Shown here: positions 35,670 through 47,834 of the stretch, in pieces | How positions within the stretch are numbered: position 1 is the first letter of the stretch | Layout: each line of letters opens with the position of its first letter | The notes under the pieces: generated by a model | Told to the model about the DNA's origin: nothing | Databases searched by the model: none | Seen by the model: only the letters and a program-made list of their open reading frames with translations | Source of the DNA: Brachionus plicatilis | Lineage: Eukaryota > Rotifera > Eurotatoria > Ploima > Brachionidae | Direction: 5' to 3' | Assembly (NCBI GenBank): GCA_010279815.1 | Contig: QEOQ01000707.1 | Span: 304,299-368,298, forward strand | Length of the DNA stretch: 64,000 nt | Program-made: the position numbers and the translations under genes

Positions 35670-36837
35670 TCTTTTGCTTTTTCTTAAAGAAATGGTTTTT
35701 TTCACAGCTTTATATAATTTTTATTGCTAGAAATAAATTTGTTGAAAATTTGTATTCTACACATGTTTTATAATGAACTGCCTCAAAATATTTTTTAAAT
35801 TAAAATGAATTTATGTTTTTTATTAATTTTATTGAATCAATTGTCTAAAATGAAATTTTTTACTTTAAAAATAACACAATTATAGATTATTAGAAAAAAA
35901 ATTAAATTGTTTAAAGTGAAATATTTTTTTTGTTTTAAAAAATACAACAATTATAAAAATAAAAAATTACAATTAAGAAGATACAAAATTTTCCACTGCC
36001 AAAGTTAAATTTTAAATATAATTTTAGATTTCAAAAACGACCAAAATTCAATGTATTTAAAGAGATTTCAAATCTTTTTCTTATACATCTTTTTACATTA
36101 TCTATTTTAAATAAACCTTCAAATAAATCTTTTTTTTTATTATTCAAATTATTAAATAAGCAGAAGCATTTATTAAATTAATAAATACCTTTTAAATATT
36201 TGAAAAATTAAATGTAGTTTTTTTAAAATTTAAGATATCTTAGTTTATAATAATGTCTACATTTTAAGATGATTCATGCAAGACAAAATTTGAATCAAGC
36301 ATTTAATGTGCTAAATTTTTAGAAGCTTTTCATGTTTTAGATTTTCAGGATTTTTGAACCGGAAAAAATACGGCTAAAAAAATACAGGCGGTCTAAAAAA
36401 TAGAAAATCCTTAAAACTTTTTTTGTGGAAAATCCTTAAACTTGATGAAATTTCGCAGAAAAAAAAGTGTTCCTTAACTAAAAACTTTTTGTTAAAAAAA
36501 AAATAAAAATTTTTATCTTTATTTAAAGATTTATACGTTATTTTTAAATTTCACGATTATGTGGCTGTGTGTTCAAAATATTATCTTTATTTTTTAGAGG
36601 TCCAAAAATCCGACCGTTTAGCTTATCGGCCAAATAACCGCCCACCAAAAAGTTGACCGGCTAATGCGGACACGGTCACGGCCTTTAAAAATTTTGGCCG
36701 GTTTTGTGTCTGCTTGTACTGATTTTGTACGTTCCTCCAACACTAATTTTTTCATAATGCTTAAAGCAAATTAAAATATTTAAAATCTGGTATCATTTTT
36801 ATTAGAATGAATAATTATATTTTTCAGTTTCATTTAT
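35670..36837. other. Upstream region of lectin gene; no gene seen
   Basis: AT-rich. A small GC-richer patch at 36600-36720 contains repeated ACCG/CGGCC strings (CGACCG, ACCGCC, GACCGG, GGCCGG), reminiscent of the tandem array at 57434-57780. Confidence 0.5.
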
Positions 36838-36900
36838 TTCTGCACCTTTCACCTGACAATCTTAACTGGCTTTAACCTATGCTCTTCTGTGTTAGTTATT
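36838..36900 (-). pseudogene. Decayed C-type lectin exon fragment
   Basis: GCACCTTTCACCTGACAATC and the following bases resemble 35263-35325 of the intact lectin gene. On the minus strand it reads HRRA-VKAS-DCQVKGAE with stops, against YRRTWVKSRQDCQMKGAE in the intact gene. It is a relic of a tandem lectin duplication. Confidence 0.65.
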
Positions 36901-37445
36901 AGAAAATTGATAAGATTTAAATTAAGATTTAAATCTGTTAAGATTTAAATTTTTAAATTTAGTGATCTGGGTGTTGAAAAACTTTCTTTTAAGTTAAATA
37001 CTTTCAAAGTTTTAATTCAACTCTTTTTAAGATAGGGTTCATTTTGATTTTTAATATCGTTTTGAAAAACTCTTGAAATCGATTACACAATTTTTCGAAA
37101 AATATCATAAATTTATCAAAAAAACATTTTATTATTTTTTTACCTCAAAAAATATTATAAGCCCAATATCTTCTTTCATCATCTTACTGGAACATTGCTA
37201 TTTGGTAAATATCAAAGTTGTTTATAAGTCACAAGTCTTAAGTCTTTTATTTTTCAATTTCAAGGTTAATCAACAGGCTAGAGCTCATCTCTAAAAAGAC
37301 TGATTAACACTTCATTTATTAAAATTTATTACAAAATATAGATAACATATGAAAATTTTAAATATTAAAATATTAAATTTTTTTTAATTACATAATTATT
37401 TGAAAAAATTTTTCAAGTTAAATAAATCAAATTTTGAACCAAACT
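36901..37445. other. Non-coding
   Basis: AT-rich, nothing recognised. Confidence 0.4.
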
Positions 37446-38395
37446 CTAAAAAATTAAGTTAACTTTATTGAAAATCGAAAGCTTGAATGACGAAAATTTT
37501 AACAGTGATTTCTTGATGACAAAGCAATTCATAATTCTTGAATAAAAATATTCGAATGCTTTTTCTCCAATTTTCGATTTAGCCATCGGTTCAATCAAGC
37601 TATTGCTGTTTCTTAGATTATATTTCAAATTTCTTGAGTTAATTTTCTTTAGTTTTTCTTCTAAATTAGAAGGTGAGTTATCATAAAAAAGACATTTATA
37701 AGAAAAAGTAATCATTCATTCAAATATTCTATGCTGGAAAGAAAAAAGGTCATATTTTTCTAAAAAAATTGTTTATTTCATTAAAGTTATTTGATTCAAA
37801 TTTTAAATTTTGAAGTTTTTTGATAGATAAATAATAACTCTTAGCTAATTTTAAAATAGCTGCCTTTGAAAAATAACATAAAATAGAAGAGCAATAATAA
37901 AAACAAAGGAGAATAAAGGTCTTGAAAAATTGGATTTTTAGACAAGTTGTAAGATAGAATATTCTTTTGATAGAAAATAGTTTCCTATTATCTTTTATCG
38001 AAAAACTTCATGTAAGTTTTGTAAAATTAAGATTTTGATCAGCTATAAAACTTAATAAACAAATTTCCATAACAACAAGGATTTCTTCTCCAATTATTTT
38101 ATATTTTCAGGGATCAAATATTTCTTATTTGCAAAAATCACACAATAAGTCTTAGACCAAATGATATCTATTTTATTAAAATTGCACCATTCATTTAGAT
38201 TTTTTGCTGTAAAATTTGAACTCATCAAAACCGTTTCAAGATCTTTATCAGACATGCTTAGTGTTGTATCATCTGCAAACATTTTGATATTTAAATTTTT
38301 AAAAATGAATGGTAAATAATTCACAAATATAAGAAAAAGAAGAGGGCCTAAAACAGGTCCCTCAGGTACACCTTATTTTACTTTTTCAGTTTTAT
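37446..38395 (-). mobile_element. LINE (non-LTR retrotransposon) RT fragment, degenerate
   Basis: The minus strand reads GVPEGPVLGPLLFLIFVNYL, then KMFADDTTLSMSDKDLETV, the RT motif with catalytic FADD. After several broken frames come NNFNEINNFLEKYDLFSF and, in the terminal part, LRNSNSLIEPMAKSKIGEKA, the segment near the end of Jockey/CR1-like ORF2. A stop precedes GVPEG. No endonuclease domain is seen. Related scraps occur at 48110-48200 and 53505-53600. Confidence 0.8.
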
Positions 38396-38429
38396 AAATT
38401 TCACTGCCTATTTTTACTATCTGAGATCA

Positions 38430-38548
38430 CAAGTCTTAAATATAGTCCAAGTCTGGGCTTAAATTTTTAGAAAATAATAAAAGTCTCCGACTTAAAATTA
38501 ATAAAAAATAAATAAATAAATTTAAGTCCGGACTTTTAAACAGCTATA
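38430..38548. repeat. Short dispersed repeat ending GGACTTTTAAACAGCTAT
   Basis: It contains AAGTC/GACTT strings and a terminus shared (in inverse) with 34448 and with 60380-60400. A probable small MITE; the left end is unclear. Confidence 0.4.
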
Positions 38549-39266
38549 GTAAAGATTCAGCGCCTTGAGGGTGGCTAAAATTTTTTTTCCAAAATACTCA
38601 AAGCACTAGAGTTTTTTTAAATTTATGTAAAAGCAAAATTATATCATTTGATTTACGATCGCTTTTTTAAAAATTTACAAATATGAGACCTCTAATTAAT
38701 TAGTGAATTTTTTAATCAAATAAGTATTAATTGAATATAAAAATGGCTTTTTTCCACAATAGACAATCTATATATTTTTTTATTTTTATATAATTAAATT
38801 ACATTTATTTTATATTTGTAGCAACTATCACAATAAAAAACGAATAACAACATGTTTGGATGATTGCCCCATATATTCTTTTAAATTATTCCTACCATCT
38901 GAAAAAAATTCAAGTAGTATCTTTATTTAACTTTTTTGAGAAAAAATTTATAATTTATCTTCAAAATTATCTCCAAGACATTATCTATAATTTTTGTTCC
39001 AATTTTTTGATTAAAAAAAGTGATCACATTTTCCCATACTATTTTTTGCTTCATTTGTTGAAAATGCTAAAAGAATTATCTCAAATTAATTATTAAGTGT
39101 ATAATTAAATTCTGATTACGTTTATTATCTGTGAATAAATTAATATTTTTTTTCATGAATTAAAGTGTTAAATCAGAATAACACAGATAACAAAATAAAT
39201 AAAAATTTAATTTAATTTTATTGATAACTAAAAAATATAACTTAAAAAAAAATAAAAACTCAAAAT
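38549..39266. other. 3' flank of ankyrin gene
   Basis: AT-rich; no other gene seen. Confidence 0.5.
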
Positions 39267-42200
39267 TTATAATTTAAATTCTTCCATTAAAATAAAAGAT
39301 TTTAAAATTTTCGGCAAAAAAAGCTCATTTTCAACCGAATACTTTAGTTTAAAATTTTTATTAAGCATTTGATCTCGTATGGCTATGCGACAAATTTCTT
39401 TCAAACTCAGCGGATTCGTGTAGTGATAGTTTATCAGCCTGAAAATGTTCTTGGCCAATTCAGCATGTTTTTTTTGATTATTATTTTTATGCGCACTCTT
39501 TCGATGAAACCTCTCAAAATAATATTCATCCAAATTTAGCAATTCATTCAATTCCTGGTCTGTCTTGCGGGCAAGTTCACCCTCGCTCAAACTATCATTG
39601 CCACTCTCCGAGTCACTGCTTGACGAAGACATAGCTCTTTTCACATAATAGTCTGTGTATTGGATAAAGTCTGGATTTTGCAGATATTCACTTATCCATG
39701 GTTCATCGTTCAGCTTAAAGCCAGCCATTATGCACATGCTCATAAATTCAATATTTTTGTTCAAAAAAGCCTTGTAAAAGCAAGATTGGTTGAAAACAGT
39801 GCGCTGCTTAACATCGGCGCCAACTGCGACCAAATATTTGGCAAAGTCCAGCTTGTTGTACTGAAGACACACGTAGAGCAGTGGACCGGGCTGGTCGATG
39901 TTTAAATTAGCATTTCCTAATAAAAGTTTATTTACAATTTCTTTAAAAAGTTTATAATCTGAAATGTAGTATAGAGCGGCTTGGAGAGCAGTGCATTTGT
40001 TGTCGTTTTCGGTGCCAATCAAGATATTGACATCAGCTCCATGCTCAATAAGAAGTCCAACTAAATCTGCATATCCCCTAGTCACTGCAATGTACACCGG
40101 GCTTTCACACGAAGCTGCGATTGAATTTGGATTGCAGTTTTTTTCCAGTAGAACTTTGGTAAGCTGGTAGTTTCCTTGGAAACAAGCATAGTGGACTAGT
40201 GTAAAATTACTCAATAGATCGTCTTGCATTTGGCATTCAGCTCCATGTTCGATCAAGAACAAAGCGATCTGGGTGTTGTTTTGATAAATTGCAGTGAACA
40301 GAGCAGTCCTACCGCTTTCGTTTTTGGCATTCAAGTCGGCACCACAGTCCACAAGAAGCTTGACAATTTTCAATATTTGTTCAGTAGTAAACTCTGAATT
40401 CATGCTTAGCCAAATTGATTTTATTAACGGTGTATCGCCGTTATTGTCAACTTGGTTCGGATCAGCTCCCATCAATAGGAGTTTTTCAACCATGTATAAA
40501 TAGTCATTGTTTATTGCAATTGCTAGAGGCGAGCAACCAGTTCTAGTGACAAAAATCAGAAAATGAAAATTAAAAAATAAGACTTTTTTTTATCATCAAA
40601 TTTTAAAAAATTTTAATTAGATTTTATCAAAATAAATAAAAAATTTTAATGAAATAGAGAAAGCATTGCTTTATTTAAAGAGAATATAATAATCAAACAC
40701 TCGAGTTAGACCAAAAGACACAGCCTTAAGTGATTATTAAAAAATAAAATTTTTAATTGAAGTAAAAATATATTTATTTTAAATAAAAAAAAAACTTATA
40801 AATAATTTTAATATTAATGTGTTTATTTATTTAATACTTTCTTCGAATGTGGGATATGTCTACTAATAGATTTAAAAACAATAAATAGTTATAAACTCTG
40901 TTATAAGCAGCAATGATTCCGCAACTAACCAAATATAACTTGGGATGTTCTACAAGAGGTTAGACTTGTCGCAGAAAAACTATACTACTACTTAGAATTC
41001 ATTAAGGTCCTCATCGATATCATCTATATTATTGTTAAACTTAAGTTTACGTTTTTGACATGTCACAAAATATTTAATATTTTTCCTTTCTCTTAAAATT
41101 AAATTCTTTATTTATTTTTAATTTTTTAAGCAAATTAATATTATTTAAACACATTTTTATCTGATTAGAATATTTATTGAGTCACTAAGTAACATTTAAA
41201 AAAAATCTGAAAAAAGTGGCATTGTGAAATTTAATACAAAACTTTCAATACAAATAAATTTTATAACTTTTATTCTAATGGTCTAAAACTTGTTCTCAGC
41301 TACTAATAGTTCAAATAATCGCATTTGAGTGAACTGTATTGATAACATAGCTGATTAGACCCGAATAGATAAGGACATTAAAATTTAAAGATATATGAAA
41401 AAAAATTTATTGACAATTTAAATTTTAAGTTTTGTATTTTTATTTTCACTTTATTTATTTGATTTTAATCCTCGCTGATGTACTATGACAATGTGCTGTT
41501 GTCAGAAAGATAAAAGAGAATGTTTGGTTGTATAATCTTTTATTGGAAAAATAAATCTAAAAGTAAACGGCCGTCTAAGCCAAAAGAAAGAAGAATTTTA
41601 AATCTTTTAGTTTCAAATTATTTTAATATAGAAACTCCACAGCTTTTATATTGTTAGTATTTCGTAAGCCTAAAACCTAGATATAGATTTCTTTGCGCTT
41701 TGTTCAACACTAGCTGTTATGAGACTAGCTGCTTAGAAAAGCATGCATAAAGTTAAGAAAAATAAAGAGTTTTATTTCAAATGCTTTGGCCTGAGCCACT
41801 TTAAATAAAAAAAACATAGCAATAAAAATATAAATGAAATAAGCAAATTTGATTCATTTTGTCTATTTCACAGACAATATGACATATTTGTGAAGCCAAG
41901 AAAAATAAAAAGTCCTTAGAATGAAAGAAACACGGATACCATAAAGAGCCCTTCAATGGACATCTCAAGGGCGACGTAAGGTAGGATGACCAGCAGTAAC
42001 ATGGAGATCAACAATCACGAAAGAGCTCATCGAAATGGGGAGAAGCAAGGGTTAAGGCAAAAGATCGACTTGAGTGAAAATCAAAAGTAATGATCATATG
42101 CTTCACAAGGAGTGAATAAGGAAAAAAAAATAAAAAAAAATTTTTTCCGCTACAGGGGCTCAAAGAGTATTTTAATTGTCAAAAGTATGCTTCGGTCCGA

Positions 42201-45200
42201 TGAGAATATCTTTTGCAAACATATATAAATCGCAATACCATTTTGTAGAGCAAAAAATTCTCTACTAGAAAATAATTTATTTTTCTTCCAAAAAAAAATT
42301 TAGTCTCGAGATTTTTTCAAAAGCCGAAATTTTACCCATTTTTTTGTTTTTTTTTATCTAGTCTCATGGGACCCCCTACAAATTCTGAAACTAGAGAAAA
42401 TACTGAACAAATTGTTTTACTTTTTCAAAATTCTGATTTTTAGGCCAAATAAATTAGTTGAAAAAGAGGGTATTTTCCCAATTTTTATTGAAATCATTAA
42501 TTTTTTTTAAAGTTTATTTTTATTAACCATTATTGTTTTGTAATTATTCATTAAATTTTATTTTCATGTTCAAAAATAGTAAAGAAATTTTACAAATAAA
42601 TCTAAATCTAAAAAATATAAGTTAAAAAATAAGAATTAATCATTATTTTTTAATTTTGATCTCTATTAAAATTGATATTTTTTGTAAAAAACAAAGACAA
42701 AAGATTATTTGACATTTGTGGGTGTTCTTGCAATTTTTCTTTTGATTTTCTAGAGAAATATGTCTCTAAAATTTCTCCATAATTTGCACCATTAATTTTA
42801 TTAAATCACAAAATTAAAAAATATAAACTTTAAATATTGTTTTCTTAAAACAAGTATTCTACTACATTTTATATTTTTTAAGCGATATCTTGACATCGAT
42901 AACCTCTAATGTTTCGGCAAATTATATTTTACAATATCATAATTGTTTTATTAAATGAAAAATAAAATTCGATTTTTATTTAAAAATATCCTCAAGTCAT
43001 TTTTAATAGAAAATATTTTTTGGTAGCAGCTAATTATATTCTTTCGTACCTAATTTTAACTATGAAAAAAGATAAATTATTTCAGAAAAAGATATTTATT
43101 TTTATAAGCATATATTTGTTTTTGATAGCAGCTAATTCAATCACATTTAAAAAAAAATAACCAAAATCAAAGATACAGTGCCGATTTGAAAAGTGGATTT
43201 TTGATAATTATACGTAAAAATTAGTAAAAATGAAAAGAGCAAAAAAGAGCTAAATTTTTTGAATATTTTATTATTTTCTAATAAATTTTGAAAAAAGTAG
43301 TTCCTATTAATTTGTTTATATTTTATCAAAAATTAATTTTTTAAAACGTAAATTTACGTAAAAATTAGTAAATAATATTAAAAAAAGCAACGTTTCGTCA
43401 AATATAAATAAATAATTAGGGACTACTTTATTCAAAATTTATTAGAAAATAATAAAAAATTCAAATAATTGAGCTTTTTTTTGGTCTTTTCATTTTTATT
43501 AATTTTTAAGTAAATTTACATAAAATTACCAGAAATCTACTTGTCAAGCTACTTGATCAGTTATACTTAGAGGAACAGGTACAGAACATTTTCCTGTAGT
43601 TAAATTAAATGTTATCTATTAATTGACAACATTTATCTACTGAAGAAAGCATTTATCTGTTGATCAATTTATTTTGCTACTAATAATTATCTACAATATT
43701 TTTATCTAATAAAAATTAGATACAATAAATTATAATTAGCTGTTACCAAAAAACTTAGCCATTTTTAATATTTAAAAACATAAATAATGCAAAAGTTTTG
43801 CCTCATTAAAAAAAAAGTTAAATGATAAATTTATGAATATGAATAATTCAGAAAAATTTGTTGATTGGTGTGAAAGAACTGTCAGATGTGTAAAGGAATA
43901 TTTTTTTGTAATAATTTTGGATCACGATCTATATACCACTTCGTATTTTGATTAAATAATTTAAGAGATTTTAATTATTTTTAGGTACCGGTATTTTAAT
44001 TTTATTAGAAATTGTTATAAACTAGCTAATTTTTCTTTTATCGAATTTACCCTTGAAATTATTTTAAAAAATTTTTTTCTTCCAAATCTTAAAACCCAAT
44101 TTAATTGAGTTTAATTATCGCATTCCCTTGTTCGATTATGCTGCATCACAAAATAAGACACGCTTTTAGACCCTGCAACAAAGTTAATCTCGCCCTTGTT
44201 TAACATTTTTGACTAAAAGCCCATGGTTTAATAGTATCATCAGGGGTTTAGGGTCGCATCAAACACTGTAATTCTTAATCTGCTTTTTTACTTTTTTTCA
44301 GAAAAAATTTTATGATTTTTTTTTCACAAAAGAACAATATCTGTAGTGCTTCAAAATTCTTTATCGGTTTCATTATTTATTGATTTTATGAAAAATATTC
44401 AAAAATTAACAAACTATTCATTAATTAATTATTTGACTTTGCTGTGATACTTTTTTGTTATTTTTACTTCTTTTAAAAAAAATTTGTTTTTATGATTTTT
44501 TGAAAATGTTCTAATTTTTTGGTGACTAGATAAGCCAGTAACAAAGCGAAAATTGCTTTTTTTAAAAATTTGGTTTTACAGTTCAGAAAAAAATTGAGTT
44601 CCATCTGAATTTGTCATTTTTAAATTCAGAGCCCTAATCTACCGATTCGAAAACGGAAGATATAAATAAATAAAATATTATGAAAAAAAATTTTCTGAAG
44701 CCATGATAGTGAAAAATTTTTTTAAAGTTTTTCGGCATCTTGAAGTTTAGGATCAAAAAAATCAGATCAAATGGTATTTTTTTTATAACTTTTGAATGGT
44801 ACTTGATTAAATCTCTCTGCAAAATGCTAAATAATGCAAAATACATGCTGAATATTGAATGAGGCTCTGCAAATACTCTGCATTTTGAAGCAAAATGCAC
44901 GCCATTAAAAAGTATTTAATTTGAGTGCGCATTTTACATGCAGAATTTTTGCAGAGCTTCATACAATATTCAGCATGTATTTTGCATTATTTAGCATTTT
45001 GCAGAGAGATTTAATCAAGTACCATTCAAAAGTTATAAAAAAATACTATTTGATCTGATTTTTTTGATCCTAAACTTCAAGATGCCAGTTTTTCGGGGTT
45101 TTAAATTATGAGATTGAAGTCAAAAAATGACAAATTCAGTTATCACTCAAATTTTAAACTCCCTTTAAAAATTTTTCCAATTTCAATTAAAAAATTAAAA

Positions 45201-46100
45201 AAAAGACATTTTTTAGGATATTACGCAAAATTTCACAAATACTAAAATCACTTTTTATCTGTAAGTAAGTCATCTGTTTGTGAACCCTATATTTTTAGCC
45301 TCGAGTTTTAAAAAAATCCTAAATAATCAAAAATTTATTATTTTTTGTCTAAATTATAAATTTTTTTATCAAACTAAAGTAGAAGCTAAATTTAGTGAGA
45401 AAATTTTTGAGAAAAATTTTTTTATTTACTTGTCCAGGGCGTTGATGTCAGCTCCTTGGTCTATTAAGTAATCACATATGTGATCATTTTTTCGATTGAT
45501 GGCTACATGTAGAGGAAAAGCTCCTTTTGATTCACACAAACTGAGATCAGCTCCGTTTTTGATCAAAAGCTGGATCAAATTGAGGTCTGCGGAGTCGCAT
45601 GCATAAATCAGACTTGGTTGATCATAGTGATCGAATTGGTTGATGTCAGCCCCGTTGTTTATCAACAGCTCAGCTATTTCAAATTGGTTGTACTCGCACG
45701 CCAAACACAAGGGCAGTTTGTAGTCGAAGTGTTTGCTCAGATTGCACTTTTTCTTTACTATTTCCGAGCAAAGCTCGAAATTAGCCTTGAGTATGGCTTT
45801 GTGCAGCTGTTCCTCGAAGCTCATTATAAATTTGTTCAGAATTGTGCCCGTGTTTGTGTAGATATAAGAGTGAATGAGTGATTTCTGATTTGAGGTGAAT
45901 AGGTGATGCCTAGATGAAAGAATATTCGAAGAACTAAAGTTGTTACAAAATTTTGAATTTTTCTTCAGTTTGTTTAGTACATCATAATCGAACAAGTCTA
46001 TGTCTGATGATGAAGACTCGTTCAAATCATATGATTCTTTTTCGATGTTGGAATTTTCGCTCTTTGAATTTGAATGTGAGTTCATTGTATTTGTTCTCAA
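39267..46100 (-). CDS. ASB-type ankyrin-repeat protein with SOCS box
   Basis: Two exons: 46100-45430 (ATG, 671 nt) and 40542-39267 (1,276 nt). They join in frame (LIDQGADINALDK / TGCSPLAIAI) to 1,947 nt, 648 aa. The first ~75 residues are Ser/Asn-rich. Ankyrin repeats follow, roughly ten, with clear units at NNGADINQFDHYDQPSLIYA, KNGADLSLCESKGAFPLHVA, MGADPNQVDNNGDTPL, CGADLNAKNESGRTALF and EHGADVN. An acidic Ser-rich linker (MSSSSSDSESGNDSLSEGE) leads to a C-terminal SOCS box (PLSLKEICRIAIRDQ ... LPKILKSFILMEEF). By family analogy it is the substrate-recognition subunit of a Cullin5-Elongin B/C ubiquitin ligase, with the SOCS box binding Elongin C. The 4.9-kb intron holds at least four transposon remnants. 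Downstream in-frame Mets (MNSHSN, MSFEEQ) are alternative starts. Confidence 0.9.
40543..41217 (-). other. Ankyrin-gene intron, right of exon 2
   Basis: Non-coding part of intron 40543-45429; no element recognised in this part. Confidence 0.6.
41218..41340 (+). mobile_element. Solo arm of the Mutator-type foldback family
   Basis: GGCATTGTGAAATTTAATAC and the next ~100 bases match the left arm of 47482-47634, more diverged. No partner arm was found within 2 kb, so it is a truncated copy. Confidence 0.65.
41341..41929. other. Intron, no element recognised
   Basis: AT-rich. Confidence 0.4.
41930..42128 (+). mobile_element. LINE 3' end fragment
   Basis: Frames read ALQWTSQGRRKVG-PAVTWRS and, after a frame break, AKDRLE-KSKV...FTRSE. 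This is the RTE-like GRRxxGRPxxTWRR ... AKDRxEW ending of ORF2, followed by A-rich sequence. It belongs to the same family as 26786-26870. Confidence 0.75.
42131..43181. other. Intron, no element recognised
   Basis: Mixed AT-rich sequence. 42180-42480 is slightly less AT-biased and might be an old repeat, but I found no termini. Confidence 0.4.
43182..43550. mobile_element. Foldback element in ankyrin-gene intron
   Basis: Two inverted arms of about 140-150 bp (about 43182-43325 and 43400-43550). Both contain TTATTATTTTCTAATAAATT, and AAATGAAAAGA(G/C)C next to a run of A. Arms are about 80-85% alike by eye. No TSD identified. Confidence 0.65.
44119..44270. mobile_element. Degraded copy of CCGTATTCCCTCG MITE
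   Basis: CGCATTCCCTTGTTCGATTA followed by TGCTGCA resembles the left end of the intact MITE at 53215; the right end is lost or too diverged. Confidence 0.5.
44734..45086. mobile_element. Foldback element, 353 bp, perfect 8-bp TSD
   Basis: A near-perfect palindrome with arms of ~160 bp starting GGCATCTTGAAGTTTAGGAT and ending with its inverse. The octamer AGTTTTTC flanks both sides (44726-44733 and 45087-45094). An 8-bp TSD suggests hAT or a Mutator relative. It is non-coding and lies in the ankyrin-gene intron. Confidence 0.8.
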
Positions 46101-46777
46101 CTAGAATCGATTTTTGAACAGATACTGCAAAATTAGGTTGAATATTCGTGAGATATGCTCACCATTTTATTTTTTACTAAAATCTATAATTAAACCGAAA
46201 CAAATGCAAATTATTATTTAAATTATGAATATTTGAAATTATTATTTTGCTCGGATCCTTATGCAATTTGACGCAAAAATAAAAACTAGATTTACTTTTG
46301 AAGTTAGTTTAAATTAAATAAAAAATTATTTAATATTTTTTTGGAAAATGAAAGCAAGAGCCTGTAAAAGAACATTGAAACAAGGGCAGCTTGCATAGTC
46401 ACAATAAAATTTGTTTCAAAGGTCTTTTATTAGAAATTAAAAACATTTTTTTAAATTTATAAATTTAGCAAAAACGGTGAATTTTTCTTTTTATTATTTT
46501 TTTTAAATGAATTAACCTCCTTTAGAAGAAAAATTAGAAAAAGTATTTTAAAGTAAGCAAAATTCAATTTTTCTGTTTGCATTCAACTATATTTATTTAT
46601 TTTTTAATTTAACTTTAATTAGTAGTAGCAAAGGTAATGTAAATTGCATTTTTTGGCAGTCAGAATCTCCTAAAAATCACTCATATAGATTGATTCATAA
46701 ATTTAAACATTGAGACAATGTTAATCTTAAAACAGAAATTAAATGACTCAATATTTTTTCAAATTCATAGTCTTGAC
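46101..46777. other. Upstream region of ankyrin gene
   Basis: The promoter should be here; no distinct motif recognised. Confidence 0.4.
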
Positions 46778-46938
46778 TAGGTTTAAGACTTGTGACTTAA
46801 AAAAACTTTGATTAAATTTAGAAATATTAAACTTGTTTATCTTATTGTAAAATTTTTTCAAATAACTTTGTAATCAGATTGTTTTTTTTAATTCTAAATT
46901 TAATCAGTGTTTTTAGTCACAAGTCTTAAGCCAAAATT
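46778..46938. mobile_element. Small palindromic MITE
   Basis: The left arm (TTTAAGACTTGTGACTTAAA then AAACTTTGATTAAATTTAGA) is the inverse of the right arm ending TAGTCACAAGTCTTAAGCC. Arms are ~44 bp. TSD unclear. Confidence 0.55.
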
Positions 46939-47114
46939 ACAAAAATCTAGGCATCGAATTGACTTGAACTATGACATGTGACTAAAAAACATCATGCTTT
47001 TTGCTGCAATGTGAAAACATAGTACAAAAATATAAAATTTAAATATACGTTTGAAAATTGCAATAAAATTTTTTTTTTGTTTAGATGTACAAACTTAAAA
47101 GAATTTAAACATAT

Positions 47115-47445
47115 TAAAAAAAAATACCTGATTTAGTTAATCTTTTTTTCGATGTAAATTTTTTATTTTTTAATAAATGTACTAAGTTTTCATCTTGCCC
47201 TATTTGCGGACTAGACGCATTATTAAATTTTGAATTAATTGCATTCAAAAAAAAATATCATTAAAGAAATTATCTAAGTTGTCATTTTCAGAAATTTGTG
47301 TCAATAATGAATCTACACAAGAGAATAATGAAATATCGACTTTTGTTCCAGTAATTTCGTAGTTAACTACATAAACTAGTTTCCTAAAAGCGTTACCAAT
47401 TTTTGAGAGCTGGTCATCAGTTTTAATGCCAAGAATGTCAAAAAA
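47115..47445 (-). pseudogene. Unrecognised decayed ORF next to a MITE
   Basis: The minus strand reads DILGIKTDDQLSKIGNAFRK, VVNYEITGTKVDISLFSCVD and, after a shift in a poly-T run near 47250, NAINSKFNNASSPQIGQDE. The amino-acid composition looks coding, but no family is recognised. The foldback element at 47482 is inserted just upstream of it. Confidence 0.4.
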
Positions 47446-47481
47446 TTAAAATGTGTTAAAATATTTTTTTAGTTTTTTTAC

Positions 47482-47834
47482 GGCATTGTGAAATTTCATA
47501 CAAAACTTCCAATACAAAAATAAAAAAATTTTATAACTTTTGTTCAAAGTGTCAAAAACTTGTTCTGTAAATGAAACAAAGTGAAACAAATGTTGTTTCA
47601 CCTTCTGCGGAAGTCTGCAAAATCTGTGCAAATTAATTCCGTTTTATTTTTAAATCTTTTAAATTAAGTGCAATTTTGCAGAATTCGCACAGATTTTGCA
47701 GACTTCTGCAGAAGGTGAAACAACATTTGTTTCACTTTGTTTCATTTACAGAACAAGTTTTTGACACTTTGAACAAAAGTTATAAAATTTTTTTATTTTT
47801 GTATTGGAAGTTTTGTATGAAATTTCACAATGCC
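47482..47834. mobile_element. Mutator-type foldback MITE, 353 bp, perfect 9-bp TSD
   Basis: Two 153-bp arms (47482-47634 and 47682-47834) are inverted copies with only about two mismatches (GCAAATT/GCGAATT and CCGCAG/CTGCAG). The termini are GGCATTGTGAAATTTCATAC. The nonamer TTTTTTTAC directly abuts both ends (47473-47481 and 47835-47843). Each arm contains an open reading frame by chance only. It shares its termini with 7451-8564 and the solo arm at 41218. Confidence 0.9.

Noticed and set aside
44634..44900. Minus-strand ORF of 88 codons
   Set aside because: It lies mostly within a palindromic element and has no protein-like composition.
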